Positions 51,051 to 61,935 of a stretch of DNA of 64,000 bases are shown one piece after another. The translations under genes were made by a program, and so were the position numbers. How positions within the stretch are numbered: the stretch's first letter is position 1; every line of letters starts with the position of its first letter. Origin of the DNA: Pseudochelatococcus sp050946405 (GTDB taxonomy: Bacteria > Pseudomonadota > Alphaproteobacteria > Rhizobiales > Beijerinckiaceae); contig NZ_JBMNUS010000002.1 of assembly GCF_050946405.1 (NCBI RefSeq), positions 434,001 to 498,000 of the forward strand, read 5' to 3'. The notes beneath the pieces were generated by a model. It searched no databases. It had not been told where the DNA came from and was given only the letters and a program-made list of their open reading frames with translations.

Positions 51051-52061
51051 ATGACGCCGCCTTTCCGCGAATCGCCCACCCTGCTGCTGCCGCCGACGCC
51101 GGCGGGCATCGCCCGTGCGGCGGAACTGCTGCGCGCGGGCGAACTCGTGGCCTTCCCGACGGAAACGGTCTACGGCCTCGGCGCGGACGCGACCTCGGGC
51201 GAGGCGGTCGCGCGTATCTATGCGGCGAAGGAGCGGCCGCGCTTCAATCCGCTGATCGCGCATTACCCGGACCGGGACAGCGCCGCGCGCGACGGGCGCT
51301 TCGACGACGCCGCGGAGCGGCTGGCGCGCGCTTTCTGGCCGGGACCGCTGACGCTCGTCGTGCCGAAATCCGCCGGCTGCGCCATCAGCGATCTGGCCGG
51401 CGCCGGGCTCGACAGCGTGGCGCTGCGCGTGCCGTCCCACCCGCTTGCGCGCGCGCTGCTGGCGGAAACGGGCCGGCCGGTCGCAGCTCCTTCCGCGAAC
51501 CGCTCGGGGCGCGTCAGCCCCACCTGCGCGGCGCATGTGCTCGCCGATCTCGACGGCCGCATCGCCGCCGTTCTCGATGGCGGCACGACGGATGTCGGCG
51601 TGGAATCGACCATCGTTTCCTGTGTCGGCGCGCGGCCGGCGCTGCTGCGTCCCGGCGGCGTGACACGCGAGACCATCGCGGCCGTTCTCGGCTTCGCCAT
51701 CGACGAGCCCCGTTCCGCCGACACCGCCGCGCCCGTGGCGCCGGGGCAACTCGCCTCGCATTACGCGCCCCGCGCCCGCGTGCGCCTGAACGCGAACGCC
51801 ATCGCGCCCGGCGAGGCGGCCCTGCTGTTCGGCGCCCCCCTGCCGGGGACGGAGCAGGCGGCGGCCCATGTCAATCTCAGCGAGAGCGGCGATCTCGGGC
51901 AGGCAGCGGCGCGGCTGTTCGCATCCCTTCGCGCGCTCGACCGGCCGGGCATCGCCTGCATCGCGGTCGCGCCGGTTCCGGGCGTGGGGCTCGGCGAGGC
52001 GATCAACGACCGGCTGAAGCGCGCCGCCGCCCCGCGCCCGCAGGGAACGCCGGAACAGTAA
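51051..52061 (+). CDS. L-threonylcarbamoyladenylate synthase (Sua5/TsaC2 type)
   Basis: The protein of about 336 residues makes threonylcarbamoyl-AMP for the universal t6A37 modification of ANN-reading tRNAs. The N-terminal YrdC domain has GELVAFPTETVYGLGADA, KERPRFNPLI, the RVPSHPLARALL segment and PSANRSGRVSPT. A C-terminal Sua5 domain follows the linker (GQLASHYAPRA motif), making it the two-domain form. The start is uncertain: ATG 51006 would add 15 residues and neither start has a clear ribosome-binding site. Confidence 0.93.
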   Translation: MTPPFRESPTLLLPPTPAGIARAAELLRAGELVAFPTETVYGLGADATSGEAVARIYAAKERPRFNPLIAHYPDRDSAARDGRFDDAAERLARAFWPGPLTLVVPKSAGCAISDLAGAGLDSVALRVPSHPLARALLAETGRPVAAPSANRSGRVSPTCAAHVLADLDGRIAAVLDGGTTDVGVESTIVSCVGARPALLRPGGVTRETIAAVLGFAIDEPRSADTAAPVAPGQLASHYAPRARVRLNANAIAPGEAALLFGAPLPGTEQAAAHVNLSESGDLGQAAARLFASLRALDRPGIACIAVAPVPGVGLGEAINDRLKRAAAPRPQGTPEQ

Positions 52062-52147
52062 AGGCCGGCACGACGGCCGGCCCCGCATGATACCGATGAG
52101 GTGACAGGCGTTCAAAGAGAATCGCGCCGCCGCTCCATCGATCTGTC

Positions 52148-52250
52148 GAGCAGTTTGCGTTCAAACCGATCCATCGAATTGAATGCAAGTTGCGGTAAAA
52201 TATAGAACTTAGAGCGGCGTAACGATTCCACTTGAATGCACGCCGCTCTA
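52148..52250 (+). repeat. dispersed double-hairpin element, copy C
   Basis: Third copy, in the same orientation as the one at 6894. Hairpin 1: TTGCGTTCAA (52155-52164) with TTGAATGCAA (52179-52188), 9 of 10 paired. The conserved centre is TTGCGGTAAAATAT. Hairpin 2: AGAGCGGCGT (52211-52220) pairs perfectly with ACGCCGCTCT (52240-52249). It lies between the convergent ends of the Sua5-type gene and wrbA. Confidence 0.78.
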
Positions 52251-52259
52251 ACGCCGGCC

Positions 52260-52862
52260 TCAGCCCTTCAGCTTCGCCGCGAGCTTCGCGACATGCGCGC
52301 CCTGGAACTTCGCGCCGTCCAGATCGATCTGCGTCGGCTGGCGGCTGCCGTCGCCGCCGGCGATGGTGGAAGCGCCGTAGGGCGAGCCGCCCACGATGCC
52401 GTCGAGCGTCGTCTGCGCGCCGAAGGAGTACGGCAGGCCGGCGATGACGAAGCCGTGATGCAGCAGCGTCGGCAGGAAGGTGAGAATGGTGGATTCCTGA
52501 CCGCCGTGCTGGGTGGCCGAAGCGGTGAACACGGCGCCGACCTTGCCGATCAGCGCGCCCTTGGCCCACAGGCCGCCGGTCTGGTCGATGAAGGCGCGCA
52601 ACTGCGAAGCAACCACGCCGAAACGCGTGGGAGCGCCGAAGATGATGGCGTCGTAATCGGCCAGTTCCTCGACGGTGGCGACGGGCGCCTTCTGGTCGAG
52701 CTTGAAATGCGCGTTGCGGGCGATTTCTTCCGGCACAGTCTCGGGCACGCGCTTGACGACGACTTCCGCACCCTCGGACGCAGCGCCCTCGGCGACGGCG
52801 TAGGCGAGCGATTCGATGTGGCCATAAGTCGAGTAATAGAGGACGAGAACCTTGGCAGCCAT
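52260..52862 (-). CDS. wrbA: NAD(P)H:quinone oxidoreductase WrbA
   Basis: This 200-residue flavodoxin-fold enzyme reduces quinones by two electrons. It has VLVLYYSTYGHIESLA (4-19) for FMN phosphate, FGAPTRFGVVASQ, ASATQHGGQESTIL and PYGASTIAGGDGSRQPTQ, all type IV NQO signatures. The long upstream frame to 53147 is not coding; ATG 52862 begins the conserved start. The gene is divergent from a LysR regulator, which probably controls it. Confidence 0.95.
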   Translation of the reverse strand: MAAKVLVLYYSTYGHIESLAYAVAEGAASEGAEVVVKRVPETVPEEIARNAHFKLDQKAPVATVEELADYDAIIFGAPTRFGVVASQLRAFIDQTGGLWAKGALIGKVGAVFTASATQHGGQESTILTFLPTLLHHGFVIAGLPYSFGAQTTLDGIVGGSPYGASTIAGGDGSRQPTQIDLDGAKFQGAHVAKLAAKLKG

Positions 52863-53058
52863 GGGTCGATCTCCTGTGTCGATCTCTGTTTCAGGACTGG
52901 ATGGACACACCATGACCTTTTCGGGGTGACAGGGCGAGCCCTGTCTGTGCAGAATGATCCTTGCATCGATGCAAGCGAAGATGATTCCCGCGCAGGAGCA
53001 CGAGGTGGAGCAACCGCGCCAGAACGGGCATGACATCCTGGCCTCCCGTGACTTCATC

Positions 53059-54066
53059 ATGCGGATGTCGTGGGACGATTTCAGGCTGGTGCGCGCCATC
53101 TGCACGACGGGTTCGCTGACCGGCGCCGCCGATGCGCTCGGCGTCAACCATTCGACCGTTTTCCGGCGGCTGGCGAATCTGGAGGCGCTGATCGGGGTGA
53201 AGCTGTTCGAGCGCCACCGCTCCGGCTACACGCCCACGCCGCCCGCCGAGGAGATGCTCGCCATTTCCGAACGCTGGTCGGACGACGTTGCGGCGCTGGG
53301 GCGGCTGCTGATGGGGTGCTCGCATTCGCCCTCCGGCGAGTTGCGCATCACGACGAGCGACACGCTGCTGCTGCATCTTCTCACGCCGCTGTTCGCCGGC
53401 TTCCGCGCGGAATATCCCAACATACAGCTTGAGATCCTGCTCGCGAACCAGCCGCTGAACCTTTCCAAGCGGGATGCGGACGTCGCCATCCGCGCCACCG
53501 ACAACCCGCCCGAGACGCTGGTGGGGCGGCGCCTGAGCGCGATGGCCTGGGCCGTCTACGGGCGGCGGGCGGATTTCGACGGTTCATCGCCCGGCGAAGC
53601 GGATCTGGCGCAATGCAACTGGCTGACGATGAGCGATCATTTCGGCGCCATGAAAGCCGTGCGCTACGTGCATGCGGCGGCCGCTTCCGGCCGGCTGGTC
53701 TATCGCGTCAACAGCGTGCTGGGGCTGGCGGAAGCGGTGGAAGCGGGCATCGGCATCGGGCCGCTGCCCTGCTTCATCGCCGACACGAAGCCGGGGCTCA
53801 GGCGGCTGACGCCGCCCGACCCGGAATTCTCCACCAGCCTTTGGCTGCTCACCCATCCCGATCTGCGCCGCTCGGTGCGGGTGCGCGCCTTCCTCGATTA
53901 CATCGCCGCCGAAATCACGCGCCTGCGGCCGTTTCTGGAAGGCGAGAGCATCGCGGGGCAAGACGATCGCGGCGCGTCCGCGCCGTCCGGTTTCCCCGGC
54001 CCGTCACGTCTGGCCGGGGCGCAGCTTGTAGAAGATATGGCGTCCGATGACGTCCATCTTCTTTAG
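53059..54066 (+). CDS. LysR-family transcriptional regulator
   Basis: The regulator of about 335 residues has an N-terminal winged helix: SWDDFRLVRAICTTGSLTGA, then ADALGVNHSTVFRRLANLEA, a LysR signature (with HSTVFRR in place of the usual Q-S-A-V-S-R). The LysR_substrate domain follows. The frame is open from 52954, and ATG 52981 or 52954 are other starts. The gene is divergent from wrbA and likely regulates it, a typical LysR layout. The last 63 bases overlap the 3' end of the cell-wall hydrolase gene on the other strand. The C-terminal 30 residues read from that overlap look unconserved. Confidence 0.9.
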   Translation: MRMSWDDFRLVRAICTTGSLTGAADALGVNHSTVFRRLANLEALIGVKLFERHRSGYTPTPPAEEMLAISERWSDDVAALGRLLMGCSHSPSGELRITTSDTLLLHLLTPLFAGFRAEYPNIQLEILLANQPLNLSKRDADVAIRATDNPPETLVGRRLSAMAWAVYGRRADFDGSSPGEADLAQCNWLTMSDHFGAMKAVRYVHAAAASGRLVYRVNSVLGLAEAVEAGIGIGPLPCFIADTKPGLRRLTPPDPEFSTSLWLLTHPDLRRSVRVRAFLDYIAAEITRLRPFLEGESIAGQDDRGASAPSGFPGPSRLAGAQLVEDMASDDVHLL

Positions 54067-55266
54067 CTTGCTGGCCCAGAAGGGGCGCACGTAATCGGCG
54101 TGATAATGCGTCGCGCCGCCCACTTCGGCGTTGTACATCTCTCCGGCGACCACGCCCTCGGCGACGCGCACCGCCACGTTCCACGAGCGCCGGTCGCTGA
54201 TGCGCAGCGACCGCCCCTCGCAGGCGAAGGAGAACTGGCACGCCTTGAAGCGGTGGCGGTTCTGGTAGACGACGCCGCAGACGCTTTTCGGGTAAAGGCC
54301 GCTTTTCACGCGGTTCAGCACCACCTGCGCCACCGCCGCCTGCCCGGCTTCGGACTCGCCGCGCGCCTCGAAATAGACGGCTTCAGCGAGGCAACGCGCT
54401 TCGCTGCGCATGTTGTCGGCGTTGAGCAGGTCGGCATAGCGGGGCTGCGATTCCTGCGACGGCGTGCGGGCGATGATCGTCGTGCGCGGCGGCAGGGGCT
54501 CGCGGCGCGTCAGCAGATCGAGCGCCATGTCGGGCGGCAGCGCCAGCGGCACGGCCGCGATCTCCACCGGCACGGCATCTGCGGGCGCGGGCGTGACGGA
54601 GGCGAGCGCCTGCGCGGCGGGCGACGGCGGCGTCGCGCCGTCGCCCAGAAAGATGACCGTGCCGCCGGCCCGCACATAGGCGGGCGTCGTGCGCGGGGCG
54701 ATGGCCAGCCGGGTCGCCGCCGCCTCTTCCTCCGTCAGCGGCTCGATGCCCCACATGTCTTCCACGGTCGGGATTTCGGTCGAGCCCTCCATGAGCAGCG
54801 TCGGCGGCAACAGGCGGATGTCGCGCCCGAGAAAAGCCTGCCTTTCGGTGGCGCGCGCCCGCGCCGCCTGATGCCCCTGCCGGCTGACCGTGGGCGCGAC
54901 GCCGCGAAGCGGGTCGCCTTTCCGGCCGCGGGCGATTTCCGGCCACGCGCCGGGATAGCGCTTCAGTTCGCCGCGCGGCGCCTGCGCCTGCGCATCGGCG
55001 ACGTCGCCGCGCACCAGCGGCACCGGCCGCAGGGCATCGCCGAGATCGAGCGCCGGCAGGCCGATCATGGTGGCGGTGGCGCGGGTGTTGCCCGGCACGA
55101 TATCGGCCGCCGTGAGCGCCAGGCCCCGGCTCACACCCGCGAAGCTGATGCCGGAACTCACATCCTGCCCCGCCGTGGCGGTGAAGGAAATCAGCATGCC
55201 GCCCGCCAGCGCCCAGGGAGCGGCGGTGGCGAAAGCCCAGATCAGTCCTGATTTGCGTCGGCGCAT
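54004..55266 (-). CDS. cell wall hydrolase, SleB-like (Hydrolase_2)
   Basis: The protein of about 420 residues has an N-terminal membrane anchor (about 8-28), a long variable periplasmic region of 250 residues, and a C-terminal Hydrolase_2 domain of the SleB/CwlJ type: SEARCLAEAVYFEARGES, GQAAVAQVVLNRVKS, SVCGVVYQN and the CQFSFACEG stretch. Such proteins cut peptidoglycan; the catalytic Glu is in YFEARGE. An upstream in-frame TTG (55281) is possible; ATG 55266 is preferred. Its 3' end overlaps the convergent LysR gene by 63 bases. Confidence 0.92.
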   Translation of the reverse strand: MRRRKSGLIWAFATAAPWALAGGMLISFTATAGQDVSSGISFAGVSRGLALTAADIVPGNTRATATMIGLPALDLGDALRPVPLVRGDVADAQAQAPRGELKRYPGAWPEIARGRKGDPLRGVAPTVSRQGHQAARARATERQAFLGRDIRLLPPTLLMEGSTEIPTVEDMWGIEPLTEEEAAATRLAIAPRTTPAYVRAGGTVIFLGDGATPPSPAAQALASVTPAPADAVPVEIAAVPLALPPDMALDLLTRREPLPPRTTIIARTPSQESQPRYADLLNADNMRSEARCLAEAVYFEARGESEAGQAAVAQVVLNRVKSGLYPKSVCGVVYQNRHRFKACQFSFACEGRSLRISDRRSWNVAVRVAEGVVAGEMYNAEVGGATHYHADYVRPFWASKLKKMDVIGRHIFYKLRPGQT

Positions 55267-55361
55267 CGACTCGTCACTCAACTCGGCAAACGATGATTAT
55301 GGTTATCGTTCGTCAAGGTTGAGGCTTGGTTAAGAGCGCGCCAAATCGGGAAACGCAACGC

Positions 55362-55389
55362 GCAAAAGCAACGGGGCAAAAGCAACGGG
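55362..55389. repeat. perfect 14-bp tandem duplication
   Basis: GCAAAAGCAACGGG occurs twice in immediate succession (55362-55375 and 55376-55389), directly before the ppdK terminator hairpin, into which the second copy runs. Confidence 0.75.
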
Positions 55390-55426
55390 CCCCGCCATCG
55401 CCGAAACGATGACGGGGCCCGTTTTT
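55385..55426 (-). terminator. intrinsic terminator after ppdK
   Basis: ACGGGCCCCGCCATCG (55385-55400) pairs with CGATGACGGGGCCCGT (55407-55422) at 15 of 16 positions with a 6-base loop. The hairpin follows the stop of ppdK (minus strand) by about 70 bases. T-rich sequence lies on both sides (TTTTT on the plus strand, TTGCTTTTG on the minus), so it may work in both directions. Confidence 0.75.
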
Positions 55427-55440
55427 CAGGATTTGGAGGC

Positions 55441-55468
55441 GCTCCGGCTTTTGTCTACGGCTGAAGAA
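55441..55468 (+). repeat. short repeat shared with 14227-14254
   Basis: GCTCCGGCTTTTGTCTACGG, followed by CTGAAGAA, matches the segment at 14227 at most positions. It lies between the ppdK terminator and the ppdK stop and is probably a remnant of the same hairpin element. Confidence 0.45.
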
Positions 55469-55492
55469 GCGAAGAACCTTCGGAAACGCGGA

Positions 55493-58171
<2,679 letters not shown>

Positions 58172-58634
58172 TTGGCGTTCGCCTTTTAGAGCATGATCCC
58201 GGACTCGCCGCATACGCGGGAACTCCCGGAAGGTGATGTGCCTCAACAAAGGAACGGCGCGCAACGACATCCGACGCCGGTGCCGCCAAGCTCCATCCCG
58301 CTTCGAGCGGAACGACCGCCACGCCGGTACGGCAATCCCGTCCGGGCGAACGGCCATTCCCGCGACCTGCCGCGCGGCGCGCCGGCCCGCGGACCTCCGC
58401 CCGCCCGCATGCGGACAGAAACGGCATGGCCTGCAAGGTGCGCCGGTCCACCAGAGAACGTTTCCGCGTCCGCAATAACCCGGATGCGAAATCGGGCTCA
58501 AGACGCTTGGCGCATTCGCGCGCAAAATGCAATGCGATATCTAGTGGAATATGCTTAAAGAACGATGCCGGACACGTTGCACGCGCATTCACGCCATCCG
58601 AAACGTGTCGGCGATCGCGTTTCATCGCATCGTC
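58172..58634. other. 463-bp intergenic region upstream of ppdK
   Basis: This is the space between ppdK and glyS, both leftward. Several open frames on both strands cross it, but I see no ribosome-binding site with a plausible protein, no tRNA and no known riboswitch. An AT-rich stretch at about 58520-58570 is the likeliest place for the ppdK promoter. It would leave a leader of roughly 350 bases, unusually long. Confidence 0.45.
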
Positions 58635-60779
58635 TCAACCGCCTGTCACGCCGAAATCGGCGACCGTATGCATCGCGGTGCGAAGCGCATCGAGCAACCG
58701 CAGTCGATTCGCGCGCAGGTCGCCGTCGTCGGCGTTCACCGTCACCGCCTCGAAGAAGGCGTCGACGGCCGGGCGCAGCTCGGCGAGCGAACGCATGGCC
58801 GCCGCGAAGTCCTCGCGGGCGATCGCCGCATGCGCCTCCGCGCGGGCGAGGCGCAGCGCCTCCACCAGCGCCCGTTCCTCATCCTGCCCTCTGGCGAGGA
58901 TCAGCGCGACGTCGGCCCCGCCATCATAGGTGCGGCCGTCCTTCTTCTCCTCGATGCGCAGGATATTGGCGGCGCGCCGGTAGCCGGCCAGCAGGTTGGC
59001 GCCGTCCTCCGTATCCAGAAAGCGCGCCAGCGCCTCTAGACGGCGCACGACGAGCAGCAGGTCGTCCTGCCCGCCGAGCGCGAACACGGCGGCGATCAGA
59101 TCGTGCCGCGCGCCCTTGTCGCGCAGGTGAACGGTGAGCCGGTCCGCGAAGAAGGACAGAAGATCCGCGATCGCCGCCGCCTTGTCCGCCTTCACCGGCA
59201 GCGCCTCGAAGGCGGTATCGAGCAGCGTCGCGAGCGGCAACCGGAGGTTGTTTTCCAGCACGAGCCGAATCACGCCGAGCGCCGCCCGGCGCAGCGCGAA
59301 CGGGTCCTTCGAGCCCGTGGGCTTTTCATCGATGGCCCAGAAGCCCGCAAGCGTGTCGAGCTTGTCGGCGAGCGCCAGCGCCACGGAGACCGGCGCGGAA
59401 GGCGTCGTGTCGGACGGCCCTTGCGGCTTGTAGTGCTCCTCGACGGCGGCCGCGACGGCCGCATCCTCGCCCTGCGCCGCCGCGTAATAGCGGCCCATCA
59501 GCCCCTGCAACTCGGGAAATTCGCCGACCATCTCGGTGACGAGATCGGCCTTGGCGAGCGCCGCCGCGCGCGCCACCAGCGCCGCGTCCGCCCCGACGAG
59601 CGGAGCGAGGAAGCTTGCAAGCCGGCCGATGCGTTCGATCCGCGCCGCCTGTGTGCCGAGCTTTTCATGGAAGACGATATTGAGCGCCTTCAGCCGCTCC
59701 AGCCGCTGATCGAGCGGCGAAAGCGCGCTGCCGGCGAACTCCGGCAGCGGCTTCCGGTCGGTTTCCCAGAAGAAGCGCGCGTCCGACAGGCGCGCGCGCA
59801 CCACGCGCTCGTTACCCGCCACGATCGCCGCGCCGCCGTCCGATGCCTCGATATTGGCGACGAGAATGAAGCGGTTTGCGAGCTTGTCCGTGGAAGCCTC
59901 TCTGAGAACGAAGCATTTCTGATTCGCACGGATAGTCGCCCGGATGACCTCCGGCGGCACCGCGAGGAAGGCTTCGTCAAAGCTGCCGAGCAGCACCACC
60001 GGCCATTCGACAAGGCCCGCGACTTCTTCCAGCAGCCCTTCGTCGGGAACGATATCGAGTCCCTGCGCGAAGGCGAGCGTGTTGGCGTCCGCCAGGATGC
60101 GGCGCTTGCGCTCGTCGAGGTCGAGCACGACATGCGCCTTTTCGAGGGCGGCGACATAATCGTCGAAGCGGCGCACGAGGATGAGCCCGTCGGACATGAA
60201 GCGATGGCCGACCGTGACGTCGGACGCCCGCAGGCCGTCGATGTCGAGCGGCACGACATCGGGCAGTTCCGTCTCCGGGCCGAATGTGCAGAGGATCGAT
60301 TGCAGCGGCCGCACCCAGCGCAGGCTGCCCGGCTCGCGCGAGGCGTCGCCCCAGCGCATGGACTTGGGCCACGGAAAGGCGCGCACCACGGCGGGGATGA
60401 TGTCGGCGAGCACCGCGGCGGTCTCGCGCCCCTCGCGCCGCAGGCGGGCGACGTAGAACTCCCCCTTCTTCGGGTCGGCGACGACGGTCGCCTCATCGAT
60501 GGAAGCGAGCCCGGCGCTTTTCAGAAAGCCCTGCACGGCGGCCTCGGGCGCGCCGACGCGCGGCCCCTTGCGTTCCTCGTCGATGTCGGGCTGGCGGGCG
60601 GGCAGGCCGGCGACATGGAGCGCGAGGCGGCGCGGCGTGACGTGCGCCACGGCTCCCTCATAGACCAGGCCGTGCTCCACGAGCGCGTCGGTGACGAGTT
60701 TTTTCAGGTCCTCGGCCGCCTTGCGCTGCATGCGGGCGGGGATTTCCTCGGAGCGGAGTTCAAGAAGCAGGTCGGGCAT
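58635..60779 (-). CDS. glyS: glycine-tRNA ligase beta subunit
   Basis: The 714-residue subunit binds tRNA-Gly in the alpha2beta2 glycyl-tRNA synthetase. It has LLLELRSEEIPARMQ at the start, GPRVGAPEAAVQGFL, the FPWPKSMRW block, NRFILVANIEASDGG and the C-terminal anticodon-binding domain. The frame extends to 60980 but ATG 60779 begins the conserved N-terminus. It follows glyQ by 50 bases on the same strand. Confidence 0.96.
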   Translation of the reverse strand: MPDLLLELRSEEIPARMQRKAAEDLKKLVTDALVEHGLVYEGAVAHVTPRRLALHVAGLPARQPDIDEERKGPRVGAPEAAVQGFLKSAGLASIDEATVVADPKKGEFYVARLRREGRETAAVLADIIPAVVRAFPWPKSMRWGDASREPGSLRWVRPLQSILCTFGPETELPDVVPLDIDGLRASDVTVGHRFMSDGLILVRRFDDYVAALEKAHVVLDLDERKRRILADANTLAFAQGLDIVPDEGLLEEVAGLVEWPVVLLGSFDEAFLAVPPEVIRATIRANQKCFVLREASTDKLANRFILVANIEASDGGAAIVAGNERVVRARLSDARFFWETDRKPLPEFAGSALSPLDQRLERLKALNIVFHEKLGTQAARIERIGRLASFLAPLVGADAALVARAAALAKADLVTEMVGEFPELQGLMGRYYAAAQGEDAAVAAAVEEHYKPQGPSDTTPSAPVSVALALADKLDTLAGFWAIDEKPTGSKDPFALRRAALGVIRLVLENNLRLPLATLLDTAFEALPVKADKAAAIADLLSFFADRLTVHLRDKGARHDLIAAVFALGGQDDLLLVVRRLEALARFLDTEDGANLLAGYRRAANILRIEEKKDGRTYDGGADVALILARGQDEERALVEALRLARAEAHAAIAREDFAAAMRSLAELRPAVDAFFEAVTVNADDGDLRANRLRLLDALRTAMHTVADFGVTGG

Positions 60780-60829
60780 CGGTCGCGGCTTTTCTGTATT
60801 CGGATCGGGTGCGGGAATGGTGAGGCGCG

Positions 60830-61762
60830 TCAGGCCGCGCCGCCACCTTCCGTTTGCAGCCATGCCGCGCCGCACGCCTTGGCAAGTTCGCGCACGCGCA
60901 GGATGTAGCTCTGGCGCTCCGTCACCGAGATGACGCCGCGCGCATCGAGCAGGTTGAAGGCGTGCCCCGCCTTGAGGCACTGGTCATAGGCCGGCAGCAC
61001 CATGAGATGACGGCCGTCTTCCGTGGCGCCCTTGTCGAGCAGCGCGCGGCATTCCTCCTCCGCCTCGCGGAAGCGGCGAAACAGCGCCTCCGTGTTCGCG
61101 TACTCGAAATTGTAGCGGGAATATTCCTGCTCGGCTTGCAGGAACACCTGCCTGTAAGTCACCTTCTCCGCGCCGTCGCGGCCGTTGAAGTTGAGGTCCA
61201 TGATGCTTTCGACGTTCTGGAGATAGCAGGCCAGACGCTCCAGCCCGTAGGTCAGCTCGCCGGAGACCGGCTGGCACTCGATGCCGGCGACCTGCTGGAA
61301 ATAGGTGAACTGGCTCACCTCCATGCCGTCGCACCAGCATTCCCAGCCGAGCCCCCAGGCGCCGAGCGTGGGATTTTCCCAATCGTCCTCGACGAAGCGC
61401 ACGTCGTGGACGCGCATATCGATGCCGATGGCTCCCAGCGAGCGCAGGTAAAGCTCCTGCAAATCCGGCGGGTTCGGCTTCAGGATGACCTGGAACTGGT
61501 AATAGTGCTGGAGGCGGTTGGGGTTCTCGCCATAGCGCCCGTCCTTGGGCCGGCGCGAGGGCTGGGCGTAGGCTGCCTTCCAGGGTTTGGGCCCGAGCGA
61601 GCGCAGCATGGTGGCCGGATGCGAGGTGCCCGCGCCCACTTCCATGTCGTAGGGCTGGAGAATCACGCAGCCCTCCGCCGCCCAGAATCGCTGCAAGGTG
61701 AGGATCAGCCCCTGAAAGGAGCGGGCGGGATGAAGGGGGTCGTGCGTATCGGGCGTGATCAT
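60830..61762 (-). CDS. glyQ: glycine-tRNA ligase alpha subunit
   Basis: This 310-residue catalytic subunit (class II aminoacyl-tRNA synthetase fold) activates glycine. It shows the start SFQGLILTLQRFWAAEGCVI, PYDMEVGAGTSHPATMLRSL, the RRPKDGRYGENPNRLQHYYQ block (motif 2 region) and GWECWCDGMEVSQFTYFQQ. It is first of the glyQ-glyS pair and divergent from lepA. Confidence 0.97.
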   Translation of the reverse strand: MITPDTHDPLHPARSFQGLILTLQRFWAAEGCVILQPYDMEVGAGTSHPATMLRSLGPKPWKAAYAQPSRRPKDGRYGENPNRLQHYYQFQVILKPNPPDLQELYLRSLGAIGIDMRVHDVRFVEDDWENPTLGAWGLGWECWCDGMEVSQFTYFQQVAGIECQPVSGELTYGLERLACYLQNVESIMDLNFNGRDGAEKVTYRQVFLQAEQEYSRYNFEYANTEALFRRFREAEEECRALLDKGATEDGRHLMVLPAYDQCLKAGHAFNLLDARGVISVTERQSYILRVRELAKACGAAWLQTEGGGAA

Positions 61763-61935
61763 GCTTTTCGGCGGCTCGCGGGGCGATCTGGAGTTGCGAC
61801 AAACTAGTCCGCGAGACCGTCAAGTCAAGGTGCCGAATGCGCGGAAATCCCCGGCGGCGGGGGCGAATCCATTTATTCCGTGAGTCGGGCCTCGTGCCAC
61901 TTGGCGGCGGACGCGCGGGCTGATATGGCGTTGCC

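Noticed and set aside
58172..58634. Possible genes of 100-160 codons in the spacer upstream of ppdK on either strand
   Set aside because: No ribosome-binding site, Arg/Pro-rich products, overlapping frames of equal quality on both strands; kept as an intergenic region.
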